From Acanthacorydalis orientalis (Eukaryota > Arthropoda > Insecta > Megaloptera > Corydalidae), in NCBI GenBank assembly GCA_034766995.1, contig CM068313.1:16935512-16999511 (forward strand): a DNA stretch of 64,000 nt, given 5' to 3'. A program made the position numbers and the translations under genes. The notes beneath the pieces were generated by a model. The model did no database searches. It was not told the origin of the DNA and saw only the letters and a program-made list of their open reading frames with translations. Shown in pieces: positions 48,736 through 59,932 of the stretch. Positions within the stretch are counted from its first letter, which is position 1; every line of letters starts with the position of its first letter.

Positions 48736-49809
48736 ACATTTCAATCCTCAAAATATCTTCCATTATTTTATATAGTTTTGCTCCATCTGTCGAGTAACTG
48801 ATGAATAGCATATAGAAAAAAAGATGACTGCTTTGAGTCTATTAAGTCGTCGATTAATTCATTTTCAGATTTCTTTCATTGTTTTAAAATGGGTATCAGA
48901 CAGGTAATGCTGGAGCGACCGTAAATGTGATCATCTGACGGGATTAGCTCCGGTAAGTATGCCGCATGAGAGAGAAATTCTCAACTTAACGAACAAATAA
49001 CATTTTTGATCCCTTACGCGACGTGCGGTCGTGGTACAAAATGATTTGGCTTGCTACCTCAATGTGAATATTTTTTTTACTTTAACTCGTCGATTAAACG
49101 GATAAGCTGTTGTTGATAACACTCTGAATTTATAGTCTGACTAGGTTCGAGCAACTTACGCATTCTTAATATCCCACCAAATACACAAAAACATTTTTTT
49201 GACGTGAATGTTTGATTTTGGACTCCATGTCGATGATTCACCGGGAGTAACTCATGACATTTGGCTCTCAGGATTGTTGCACAAAACTTATTTTTCATTT
49301 CCAGTTTTTATTTTATGTAAAATATCCTTCCTTTTGAGAGGACATAGCCATATCGCATTTTTTTTCCTTTGTTTCCGGTCTGAGCTCATGTGTACTCCAT
49401 TGCTCTGACTTTTGAATTTTTTCCATCTGATGTAGATGATAGAAAATTGCTTACTAGGTAACTCCAAATTGTTGAGTGAATTCTTATTTAGTCTGATCGG
49501 TGTTTTCACTTAACAGATCTACAATTTTTTTCGGTTGTCAGAGATGTTCTCGAAAGATCAAAACCACCACTCCGAAAACTTTGAAACCATTTTTTTATTG
49601 TTTTATGCATCACAATACCTTCCCCCAAAGCTGAACAAAGCTTTGCTTCAACAATATTTTTTTCAACAGGAATGCGAAAAATATGCAATGCTTAATATAT
49701 TGCTTTTCAGATGCCATCGTGTTCGCTATTGTTTTGTGAGGTTATGCCAACTACATGGCCAAGATATATAGTGTTTTGAAATGATAAGGTTGGCACTTCA
49801 AAATCCTAA
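48690..49809 (-). mobile_element. Near full-length decayed mariner element
   Basis: Contains the whole transposase pseudogene on the minus strand with short flanks. The 5' edge, inverted, reads TTAGGATTTTGAAGTGCCAA near 49809. The 3' edge has TATTTCGGTGCTTATTTTTT at about 48693. The two ends are only loosely similar, so the boundaries are approximate. It belongs to a different mariner lineage from the elements at 47482 and 58582. Confidence 0.6.
48741..49717 (-). pseudogene. mariner transposase pseudogene, nearly full length
   Basis: Starts at ATG 49717 (MASEKQYIKHCIFFAF). In shifting frames it shows the helix-turn-helix region (VEAKLCSALGEGIV, KTIKKWFQSFRSG), the linker motif corresponding to WVPHEL (seen as WSTHEL), TGNEK in place of TGDEKW, a VTPGE-SS segment, KKMFLCIWWDI, LEPSQTINSECYQQQLIRLI, an eroded LYHD region, SDDH where the third Asp motif is expected, QHYLSDTHFKTMKEI, and the C-terminus DRWSKTI-NNGRYFED. 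The span of about 977 nt is close to the usual 1.0-kb gene. At least four frameshifts and several stops, plus Asp-to-Asn at the first catalytic position, make it inactive. Confidence 0.85.
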
Positions 49810-49811
49810 AA

Positions 49812-49894
49812 CGTTGAGAAAATATTTTTATTTAAATCAGAGTTATGACTGAATCAATTTAAAGACATAGAATTATCTTTTACAACTAATATAT

Positions 49895-49953
<59 letters not shown>

Positions 49954-50150
49954 ATGATTAATTTAATACGTTTCATAAAAACTGATTTCCAGTACGTTGT
50001 ATCAGAATTGTTAGTAAATTTAAACTCGAGATAAAGTGCAAGTATGCACATATCATCACGTATCTCTTCAGAGAAACCGACATACGTGGAAACATTGTAA
50101 CCTCATTATTAATGTTATATGTAATATAATAATGGAGAGAAATGGTACTA
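49812..50150. repeat. (TA)n microsatellite and flanking AT-rich DNA
   Basis: TA run at about 49905-49952 with CA at its left; otherwise nothing recognised. Confidence 0.8.
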
Positions 50151-50640
50151 ATTATAGTACCTGTAACTCGTCGATATAATGTTAGCGCTATTCGGAATAA
50201 TGTCTATCGAAGAACGTATCGGCCGAACATCGAAACTACTCATATTGTATTATAGTGCACAATCAATGTGGAAACATTTCATTCGGTGTACGAATGTACT
50301 CTATGTACAGAAATAGGAGCCACTGCTTCGTATAACGACAGAACACTGTTTCCAGTCCACGCAATGTAATTTACCGGAACATGTTTATGTGAAATATGGA
50401 AATTAACAAGCAGGGTTCAATAATACACCCGTGGGTTTCGGAACATCGATACATAGACACAAGACACGGCACTGTTGTGAGTTTCACAAATTCTCTGAAT
50501 CGCTGTCGTGTTTAGTCACAATGTGTTCTCTTTATACTTCAATCAAGTTCGAACGATGTTGTCATGACAATATGACGTACACGATGCTTAAAGCAGGGGC
50601 GTGTTTCCTAAAGTCATTGTGATATCCTTGTCTTCAACGG
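50150..50640. promoter_or_regulatory. Higher-GC noncoding patch
   Basis: Contains AACGTATCGGCCGAACATCG, CCGTGGGTTTCGG and GACACGGCACTG among other CpG-bearing words, with no convincing open frame (a 63-codon frame at 50431-50622 has a poor start and no known motif). Possibly conserved regulatory DNA. Confidence 0.25.
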
Positions 50641-50719
50641 TTACGTTTACTTTAATAATAATAATAATCATCACAAGTTGTACAATTGAAATAAATCATC
50701 CATATATACACATCTACAA

Positions 50720-50762
<43 letters not shown>

Positions 50763-50854
50763 CATACATACATACATACATACATACATACATACATACA
50801 TACATACATACATACATACTCACACATATGTATATATATATATATATATATATA
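50720..50854. repeat. Compound (TA)n-(CATA)n-(TA)n microsatellite
   Basis: A TA run, about fifteen CATA units (50758-50818), then CACACATATG and a second TA run ending in a GA-rich stretch. Confidence 0.95.
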
Positions 50855-50899
50855 TCAGAGAGAAAGAGAGGACGTAAAAGAACGTACATAAGGAGGAAA

Positions 50900-51799
50900 A
50901 ATATGCTACGTACATTTTCTCATTCAATCAACTAAAATGTGAAAGTAAAAATAAAAAATTTAAATGAACACCTTTTCTCAAGAAATAAATCTCGTATACG
51001 TTTCAAGGAAATAAGATCTTAGAAAATGTATAGTAGAAATACGAATTCATTAATTCACGTTTTTAGCAATTAAATGTTCCATTTTGTTTATAAATTTCTT
51101 TTGTTACAGAAAAATTAATTTCTAAAATCGTTATTTGTATATTCCAGACAATTATATGTAATTAGAAAAGTATTAAAAAAAGAAATATAATAATTTAAAA
51201 GAATATGAAAATTATAGTAAATGTCATCGGAATAATATTTATAAATATAGTTTTTCAATTTATCTATCAAATATATAATTATTGTGCTATTCACTATAAT
51301 ACAATACATCGATTGATTTTGTAATGTACAAACACATATGAATTCCATGTAATTTTTCGATATTTCTGTCTGCCCATTGTAAAAAATTAATTAAGTAGAT
51401 AAAAGCTCAATGAAATGAGTTTAAAAATGCTATCATACCAATGTATTTTTGTTTCGTTTCAAATAACATTTACCTTTTGTAGTACGCCAATGAATGTTCT
51501 GTATTACCAAAACACATTATATAAACACATTTTCATATATAAACATGTACTACTATCATGGAAGTCAATACGAACATTTATTGTTTGAGTTAGTATGTAA
51601 ATCGTATTCACTAATCAAATATGAAATTTAAAATTATAAATACTAAATAATAGCTTAAATACTTCTCTTTTATATTCAATTTATTAATAGGTAATATATT
51701 TAATTTCTAATGAATTAATTACATATAAGTTTATATGTATAATTGAAATTAAAATAATAATATAAAAGAAATGAAAAATAATATATAATTATATATTTT

Positions 51800-51845
<46 letters not shown>

Positions 51846-52180
51846 CTTAAAAGAAAAAAAATCAAGAGATTATTTAAAAGCTATAACATTCTATTTAACA
51901 GTTTAACAGTTTGATTGCTAATTTCAAAGAAACCATTCAACGTTGCTTTTTTGATGACTGGCATTAAAAAGGTGTATTACGAAAAACGATGAAAACGAAG
52001 ATTATAAAATAACAGTAATCTAGTTTTAAGTAAGACAGATGATTTTTGGACAACGGTCAACTACAATAGTCTCGTTTAATATACAACATAATGAAAATTA
52101 ACAGGTTGAAAAATGCACCCCTTTTAAAAAAGGAAAGGAAAATACAGGCTGGTATTTACCCAGAATTCTATTAACCCATT

Positions 52181-52226
<46 letters not shown>

Positions 52227-52470
52227 ATATATATATGTATATATATATATATTCCTGGAATTATACTGTATTAATTTTCATTTATTCTTATCTATTTTCC
52301 TATGAAACTATTTTTAAGTATTTATTTATCAAATATATATTTATTTTTAGAGTATTTAACGTACAAAAATAGAATTTTATGTCGAGATTAAAATACATTT
52401 GATTTTTATTTATTTAATACACACACATACACACACACAAATTTATATATATAACAATTACGTTGCTATA
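50900..52470. other. AT-rich DNA with TA runs
   Basis: TA microsatellites lie at about 51803-51838 and 52182-52251, and (CA)n at about 52420-52440. Nothing else was recognised. Confidence 0.5.
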
Positions 52471-52477
52471 TACTTGA

Positions 52478-52620
52478 TAATAATTATATAGACATTATGA
52501 CCTTTATAAAATTTTTATTGTTCCATTCGGTCGCATGTACAGGCTTATAATTGAGAAATGGGCGAGCGCAGTGAGTTTGGTGGTTAGTGAGCAAAGCGAG
52601 CAGGAGGCAAAGTCCCCTAG
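52478..52620 (+). mobile_element. Helitron-like 3' end, copy D
   Basis: Carries the family blocks ATAATTATATAGACATTATG, GCATGTACAGGCTTATAATTG, GGCGAGCGCAGTGAG and GTTAGTGAGCAAAGCGAGC. It ends GGAGGCAAAGTCCCCTAG|T at 52620. Upstream, ACAATTACGTTGCTATATAC (about 52455) extends the match to copy B. A TA/TG microsatellite begins directly after CTAG. Confidence 0.6.
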
Positions 52621-52639
52621 TATATATATATATGTATGT

Positions 52640-54115
52640 ATGTATTTCTTTCAATTTATTATACTTTATAGTTATTTCATGTTTCATTTAAACAATTACA
52701 GTGTATTCAAGTACTAGAAATTTATTTTAATTAAATACTAACAATAATTAAAATATTTTGTTTCATTAAATAATAATTGTTAGAATGATCTGGAGAAATT
52801 TATAAAAATTTAAATTGTTCATTTAATGCATCTAACTTTTTTACATATTAATACTTTTTTTCGACAATTTTAAAATATTTGACTTGATTTTATTATTTTC
52901 TCTGCATAAAATATATCTTTTGTAGTTTTTAAATTCTAATTACATAACTTAAACGTAAACGTAAAAGAATATTAAAGATTTTTAACCATACATACTGTTC
53001 TACTAAAAAAGTATACCCTTCATCAAAACTACCTTTTGAAATTGCCTAGTTTACACGTATTCACGATTTCTTGGTATATTTCTACGAAATAAAGATATTA
53101 ACAATTCTGTTTTAGTACAACAATATAAAGTTATCAAGGAAATACAAACTTAATAGATGCTCCTTATCATTGGTTATAAAAAAAAATTCCAACTTAGTAC
53201 ATCCAGAGGGCATATCGCTACCAAACAGTGATTTGCGTAAATTTAAATACAACTTTGTTATCTTAGAGACTATCAAGTTCATTACATTAGACTGTTCGGC
53301 GTCAGTGTTAAAGTACCATATGATATGTTCATAAATGGTATATTTGGGGATAATTTTCGTAAATGACCCGCAACTTAATATTAACGATTAGATATGCGAC
53401 CTTGTTAAACAATGGAGGAAATAATTATTATGAACAATTTCCGTGTTCAAAGGTACCTCGAATCTTTTTTGTCAAATGATTTTCAATTCAAATGAGTTGA
53501 AAATGTTAATCAATGACCTAAATATAGCATATAAAAACATGCTCGAGTTTGTGGCGAATCACGTAAAAGTTAACTTGTTAATGAATACTTCAATCGATCA
53601 CGTTATGTTGTAATTGATATATAAATTCATTTAGGAATTACAGATTTCAGATGACGGATTTGACTTCTATCCTAATTAATATTTTCGTATTTTTTTTGTG
53701 TCAGTGCAACATAAATTTATGTACATACCATATCGCTTTTCAAACACTTCATGTATTAGCATAAAACAAAATTATTTTCAAAACATGCCATGCTATGTAA
53801 ACAATGAATTTTAATCAAACTTGTAGAGAAATTTTAGTTAAATAGTAATTTATCACATGTGTAATTAATACCAGATGATGTACTGTAAATTAAAAAAGAA
53901 TCATTATGAAATAAATAATAAGTTTAGAAAATTTGTGATTTTATAGAAAATACTTTCATCAGTATACAGAAATCATGAAGATATAATACTAGTTTTTAAG
54001 ATCGTAGTTAAATTTATTATCACAAATAAATTTTTCACTCTGCCATTAATTACAAAACTTTTTCTGATCGAATAGGTTCAATAATTAGTTATTGATTATT
54101 TCGAATGTTACTTAT

Positions 54116-54166
<51 letters not shown>

Positions 54167-54512
54167 AAAGAATATACATAAAACAAAAAAAAATTAAATA
54201 AAAACTGTTTATAAAACGATTTTTATATTCTCTTGTTAATAAAAAAATATATAAAAAATACTAAATATGATGATTTAGCTACGAATTCAAAGAAAATAGT
54301 ATGTACAATCTGAATTTCCAAAAAAAAGTAAGTTAAAACTTGTGTAATGAAAAATTTTTAGTTTCTTTATATCTAGTTGCTAGTTATTTTTTTCAATTTA
54401 CATAAAACGATTTTCGCTGAGACAAAGTCTCAAATAAATTTAATCCGTTTAAATATTTATAAACCTAATGAAAACCATGATTGATACAAATACGATTACA
54501 ATATAAGTATTT
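52640..54512. other. AT-rich DNA with a higher-GC patch at 53170-53620
   Basis: The patch has GCATATCGCTACC, GTTCGGCGTCAGTG, AATGACCCGCAAC and CATGCTCGAGTTTGTGGCG scattered among ATTA cores. No frame is open. It looks like a possible enhancer. A TA run lies at 54119-54164. Confidence 0.3.
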
Positions 54513-54516
54513 TTAA

Positions 54517-54810
54517 CCTCTTAACTGTGCATGACGATATTTTTCGTCATGGTGCTTCAAAAATTAATCTCTATTCGGATTACGTTTTACGTCTTATTTA
54601 TTTTCTTCTTCTTTCGTTTTAATGGTATTTTATATAATTATATATACACTTTTTTTTGTTTAATATATTTTATTAAAATATTTTTCATTTTTTTCTTTCC
54701 TTTTCGTACTTTAGATCCGATACAATAACATGTTATTGCAAAGAAAAAGATTCTTCACTGTGAAAAGAGTTATTTTTACGCGAACAAAAATTAATTCCCC
54801 TGTTTAGAGG
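54517..54810. mobile_element. TTAA-flanked MITE (piggyBac-like)
   Basis: A 294-bp element between TTAA at 54513-54516 and 54811-54814. The ends are CCTCTTAACTGTGC and, inverted, CCTCTAAACAGGGG, matching at about ten of fourteen positions. Just inside the left end a perfect 8-bp hairpin (CATGACGA / TCGTCATG) spans about 54530-54551. There is no transposase. The 65-codon open frame is low complexity. Confidence 0.55.
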
Positions 54811-54814
54811 TTAA

Positions 54815-56178
54815 CTGGATAAAAAAAATGTTACAAGTCCAAAATTAATATAAAAATTAATAAAAAATCTAAATTAAAGAGTCTTGAAAAATATTGAAAA
54901 ATTAAAAAATATTGTACTAACCAGTAATTTCGCAATTTATTATCATTAAAATTTTAGTGTAATCGTTCTGAATTAGATTAAAGAGGAAAATTTATGATAA
55001 TTGAAAACTGCGTTCCTAAAGATAACTCCTGCTGTTCGACTTTCTGTTCTAATCAAGTTAATTTACAATTATCATTGCTACAATTAAGTAGAGTTCAACG
55101 TCTTTATTTGCTTAACCTTTTTTGTTTGTTAATTGTTATTTATATATCTTATAACCATGTTATTATGTATTTAAATTTATATTGATTTGATTACTCATTT
55201 TTAATATATATATATATATACACACGTATGTGTATAGTAAAATTATTGTTTAAATTATTAAAAAAAATATATCAACTTGAAAAATATAGAAAATTTAACA
55301 AAATATTGCTTTCGGATGTCTTGAATTGTTTTATTTTTAGACTGCAATGTTGAAATTGATAAAATTTGAAGTAATAATTATGATTTATCGTGGAAAAATA
55401 CTAATCAATTATTTTGTCTGTTAATTATTCAATTATAAGAAAACTATAATACTTATTGAGCTAAAATATTTTATGAATTTAGTAGAGATACACGGTTTAA
55501 ATATAAGCTATAGTTTAAAAAGATATTATTAAAAAAATCAAAAAATTCGAAATGAGATGAAAAAATACTTGACGATATTAATTTCATTCACTTTTATTTT
55601 TACAACAAAAAGTTATACATCCTTACTTTTTTTAAAAAAAATATTCTTAACGATTTTACGTATAGCAATAATTATTATTGTGTTTATAATGAAACCAAGA
55701 ATAAATTTAGTTACAGAATTAACTATATTAAATGAATTCAGTGTCTGTAAAGTAATTTTTGACAAGTAACAAAAATTCGAAATTATTGGGTGCCTGTTTT
55801 CAGTGATTAAGTGTGGCACAAGGTTCGAATTATATTTTAAAGAAACAAAAATACTTTTTGGAAATGAATAATTTATTCCTTCCTAAATAAAATAAGTTGA
55901 TCAAAAATTTTCAATAAATGATTATCGATCATTTTGATTGTTGTTTATTCACATTTTGATTGTGATGTTATATTCAGATTGATCAATTACAAAAAACTTC
56001 AATGGTTCGTGTGAGAGTGAAAAATTCATTTAAGAAAATTAATTTTTCAAAAGTCAATAAGTAAAATGTTTTAATAAAAATTAATGCTAGATTAGTAATG
56101 CTAGATTAATTAATGCATGATATTTCTACATTTAAAGATTTATATGTTTATAGCATCATAAACCAATTATTGTTAGAT

Positions 56179-56218
<40 letters not shown>

Positions 56219-57001
56219 TTATCTATTATACAAATTTAATATTTTATAAACGTTTCCTTTTATTTCCGAACAAGACCGGAAGCTTTGGGTTTGTTATAAA
56301 TATTTCTTTAAAAAGTAATTTAAATTTTTTTATAAACGAAAAAATCTGAATATATATATATATATGTATATATATTATTATATATTATTATATGAATAAT
56401 ATATTTTATTGCCGGTAATAAATATGAATAAAATACATTAATAGTATGTTTAATGCAATGAAATATAGCTACCATTCGAATTATGATGTTATTAAAAATG
56501 TTTCATCACTATCTTTTTTATACTTGTTTTCAGTATTTCAATTCACCATGATAAATATAATAAATTTTTATATAAAAATGATACATGAAAGATATTTTAT
56601 AACTTACATCAAAATTAATAGAAATTAATATTATAATTAACTATATTTTATTCATGAATTATTTTTTTTTATGAAATCAGTACAAAAGTTATTTAAAAAA
56701 CTTATTTTTTAAAATATTTTTCCCGTGCTATGAATTCAATTTCTAGATAATCTTTAATTTTTTGATCAAATGAAACACAGACTTTTTCAAATTATATTTT
56801 ACTGTTCAATGCCAATAAAGGACCAATAACAAAAGGCAAACAGTGGTGGTAATAACATAGTTTTGTGCAAGTTGAACAGCTTATACATTATTTTATTACA
56901 GTTAATATGTTATAACAAACGTTATTTACTCATTATATTATTAAAATTTACGAGTATGTACCGCATACACAATACTGCAGGAATTACAGAATTTGTGTTA
57001 A

Positions 57002-57033
<32 letters not shown>

Positions 57034-58035
57034 CACGTATGTGTATATATCAAATTGTATTTGGATCACAGCCAATTATTATGAGTGATGTTTTCTCTTA
57101 TAGTATCTTCAATTTGTCTGCAATCAATGAAATGCTCTTTATGTCAGGACATAATAGATATGTGTTTTTTGTTGGAATGAATTATATATATATATATAAT
57201 ATACATCTGTAAAACAATATGTATATAAAAAATATACAATACTTATGAATAAAGAAAATTTCTAACGAGATAAATATAACTTTATATGTTTGAGAAAGCA
57301 ATAAATAAAAAGTTAAATACCGTATAGTAAACATTTTTAAAACAACTTTAATTATTGGTTCATCTTGTTTCCTGATAATTTATTAGATTTTTAATGTTTC
57401 AGTCAATTTTAATGTTTCTTTTGCAAAGTTAGCGGTATTGCAAATACAAGAATGTAATTAAAAACGTTTAAACGGAATGAATTATCATAAATAATTATTT
57501 TGAAATTAATTTGTTATGATTTAATGAATGTATATATATATGTATATATATATTATACATTTCTTATTCTTTGTAATGAATTACCATAATATATCTTTAA
57601 ATTAAATATTAATTAAGCACTGTAAATATTATTGTTTTCTGTTGTTTACAAATCCACTGAAAATTTGAAAACATGGTTTCAAAATGTATCATAGATTTAT
57701 TAAAGTAGTTTTATCGAATGAAAAATATAACAATTTTGAATTATTTTGTTATTATTTAAGTACTCATGTATATTTTTCCATATCATGTAAGAGGTTTGCA
57801 TACATTTGAATTTGAATTGCATTTTTTTATAATTTGACTAGTATGTAAAAATATGTTAAATAAATATAACGTATAGTGTACAAACATTACTGCGACAATA
57901 TAATATAAATATCAAAGTACCGTTTCTAAATGTTAGTACGGTGGCTCCTTCATTACGCGAGTTCATATACTGAGTTGTATTTGAAGTCGTTTTACTTCGT
58001 TGAATGTAATATAAGATGATGTATATTTTATATTC
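54815..58035. other. AT-rich DNA, nothing recognised
   Basis: TA runs lie at about 56180-56215, 57006-57032 and 57183-57200. Small ATG open frames (54994-55185, 55557-55769, 56446-56628) have no recognisable features. About 55900-55945 resembles 34660-34705 (TCAAAAAT.TTCAATAAAT), possibly an old dispersed repeat. Confidence 0.4.
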
Positions 58036-58039
58036 AGAA

Positions 58040-58330
58040 TGCATTTCGAGTCATATATTTTGCCTCCTTGTATGCACCAGCTGGCGCATCAAAGGTCGCG
58101 GGTTTAAAGGTTCTCTGTGAAAGAGGTTGTGCGTTCATCTGTAAAGCCTACCGCTTTGTGTGCTTTCATATCCAATCATGCTTGAAAGTGAAGTTTTACC
58201 ACGTATTCAGGTATGTCTTGAATAAAGCTCACACGACATGAATATACATACCGTTTAAGTAAATTGATTTTAGTTTATGCAAGTTAGTTACGGCGTGAGT
58301 TATTGATGAAAATAAATAATCCACATTCTG
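58040..58330. promoter_or_regulatory. Higher-GC patch, possible promoter region
   Basis: Contains CACCAGCTGGCGCATCAAAGG, GTCGCGGGTTTAAAGG and GCCTACCGCTTTGTG, including an E-box (CAGCTG) and a TCF-like ATCAAAG. It leads into a short ATG frame with a good splice donor at 58210. Confidence 0.3.
58178..58210 (+). CDS. Weak candidate first coding exon
   Basis: ATG followed by ten codons (MLESEVLPRIQ) ends at ATTCAG|GTATGT, a near-consensus donor. A less AT-rich stretch precedes it. Codon use is balanced, but eleven codons are too few to exclude chance, and no downstream exon was identified in the window. Confidence 0.25.
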
Positions 58331-58422
58331 CACACACTTTGTTGATTATATACGTATTTAGTTTTAAATGTATTAAATATTATGAATTAATTTATAAAAT
58401 TATTAAAAACAAAATATATTGA

Positions 58423-58423
<1 letters not shown>

Positions 58424-58467
<44 letters not shown>
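58424..58467. repeat. (AT)n microsatellite
   Basis: Pure AT run of about 44 bp. Another of about 43 bp lies at 59884-59926. Confidence 0.97.
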
Positions 58468-58471
<4 letters not shown>

Positions 58472-58581
58472 TTATTCAATATTAAGGGCGTCAGTTAAAT
58501 GAAAGTGTTCTGACTAATAAGTTATTGATTAAAAATTATATAATGTATAACAAAATAATATTATTAACGGATACAAAAATA

Positions 58582-59151
58582 TTAGGTTGGTAGAAAAATA
58601 ATTGCGGTTTATGATCTTAAAATTCATATACATTTTTCTTTTTTTCGATTTTCCTAGCTGTTTTAAGTGATACAGAACTGTTGGATGATTAACGCTTAAC
58701 TTTTGTTGAAGCTTTCGAATTGTTGTGCGTGGTTCTGATTCAACTAACGCCTTCAGTTGGTCGTTATGAACTAAAGAAGAACGCCTGCGAACTTGTTCAT
58801 CTGCAAGGCTCTCGTCCCCAGCACGAAATTTTCGGAACCACCATTGCACCGTATGTTCCTCAACAGTACCCACACCAAAAGCATCGTTTAGTTTACAAGC
58901 AGTTTCTGCTGCTTTACCACCCGTTTTGAACTCATACAAAAATGCTCTTATTTACATCTATTTCATCTTTAACACAATATTCCAATTTAAACAAAATTAA
59001 TAATAAAGCCAAGGTCGATGTTATCAAAATATAGATAGAAAAATGCACTTTAAAATAACTAACATGAACACGATGAAATGAGACTTTCACTTAAAAAAAA
59101 TAAAATTAGATTCAGAAAACAAAAACCGCCATTATTTTCGTATCAACCTAA
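58582..59151 (-). mobile_element. mariner deletion derivative (HTH-only family), copy 2
   Basis: A 570-bp element flanked by TA duplications (58580-58581 and 59152-59153). Terminal repeats of about 28 bp read TTAGGTTGGTAGAAAAATAA on the left and, inverted, TTAGGTTGATACGAAAATAA on the right, then GGCGGTTTT-like sequence. The coding strand is minus, starting near the right end. Full mariners are about 1.3 kb; this one keeps the 5' part and the 3' end only. The same structure occurs at 47482-48038. Confidence 0.88.
58610..58939 (-). pseudogene. mariner transposase DNA-binding domain, catalytic domain deleted
   Basis: From YEFKTGGKAAETACKLND onward about 105 codons are open and match the mariner N-terminal half. 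A first helix-turn-helix runs through GTVEEHTVQWWFRKFRAGDE, then a linker, then a second helix-turn-helix with LVESEPRTTIRKLQQKLS and NHPTVLYHLKQLG. After GKSKKR the frame passes directly into the element's 3' end, so TGDEKW, HDN and DYH motifs are all missing. The frame continues past the left terminus to a stop at 58529. Upstream, DVNKSIF lies in another frame, so the true N-terminus is separated by a small frameshift. If translated, the product could bind terminal repeats but not cut DNA. Confidence 0.85.
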
Positions 59152-59344
59152 TATATAACGTATTAAAAAACATTTAATTAGTTTTTATTTAACTGACTTC
59201 CTTGTAAATAAAAACCGAACATTTCATATTTGAAAATTATATTTTTTTAAATTAAAATAAGGATTTAATACTTGCTGATATAATAAATAAAAAAATGTAA
59301 TTATATAAAAATAGAAGCACTAGGTTTTAAACAATTAATTTTAC

Positions 59345-59404
59345 CTGAAATGCCAGATCTTGGTAAATGCTGAGAAATGAAATTCACAATCTCGTGTACT
59401 CGAT
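59345..59404 (-). CDS. Candidate internal coding exon (60 nt), unknown gene
   Basis: On the minus strand CCTTTTTGTTACAG is followed by 60 nt and then CAG|GTAAAA. The plausible frame, entered with two bases, reads RVHEIVNFISQHLPRSGIS and leaves one base over. A second frame is also open but gives a less protein-like sequence rich in aromatic residues. Composition is clearly less AT-rich than both flanks. It could belong to the minus-strand gene ending at 23233, but its end phase does not fit that terminal exon directly, so a missing exon or a different gene must be assumed. The family is not recognised. Confidence 0.5.
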
Positions 59405-59409
59405 CTGTA

Positions 59410-59879
59410 ACAAAAAGGATATAAAAGTATATTGTAATAATGTTTAATTACAATACATAATGTATAAAACGTTTAATTAAAGTGGAAAAACTAATTTCAC
59501 TATACAGTAAATAATTGGAACTTTGATGTAAGCATGTAAAAACCTTTATTAGATTTTTAATCATAGATTAATATTATGCTAGTATGTATAAAATATTTAA
59601 TAGAAATAAATATTTTATTATTAGTTTTCATATTAGTGTAGAGTATGCACATTGTTGATATTTATATAAATTGTTATATTTTTCTCTTTGTATTTATGTT
59701 TTTACTTACAAATAAAGACACGTTTGTTTTTTATAATAATAAACATCAGGAAATTAAATTTTATAATTTGAAAAATCTAAATAAATATACAAACAAAATT
59801 TGACGATTAAAAGACTAAGAGTATTTTATTATAAACGAACTGATAATTGTAAAAATAATCAAATAACACAAAAAAAACA

Positions 59880-59932
<53 letters not shown>

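Noticed and set aside
49208..49771. Plus-strand open frames of 66-78 codons.
   Set aside because: They lie antisense to the recognisable mariner transposase pseudogene.
50758..50818. Regular repeats that might suggest a CRISPR-like array.
   Set aside because: A tetranucleotide CATA microsatellite with no spacers.
51470..51520. A possible 25-nt minus-strand exon ending at AAAAG|GTAAATG.
   Set aside because: The acceptor has no pyrimidine tract and its length does not reconcile the phases of the two minus-strand exon candidates.
58720..58929. Plus-strand 69-codon open frame.
   Set aside because: It is antisense to the mariner DNA-binding domain, which has clear protein similarity on the minus strand.
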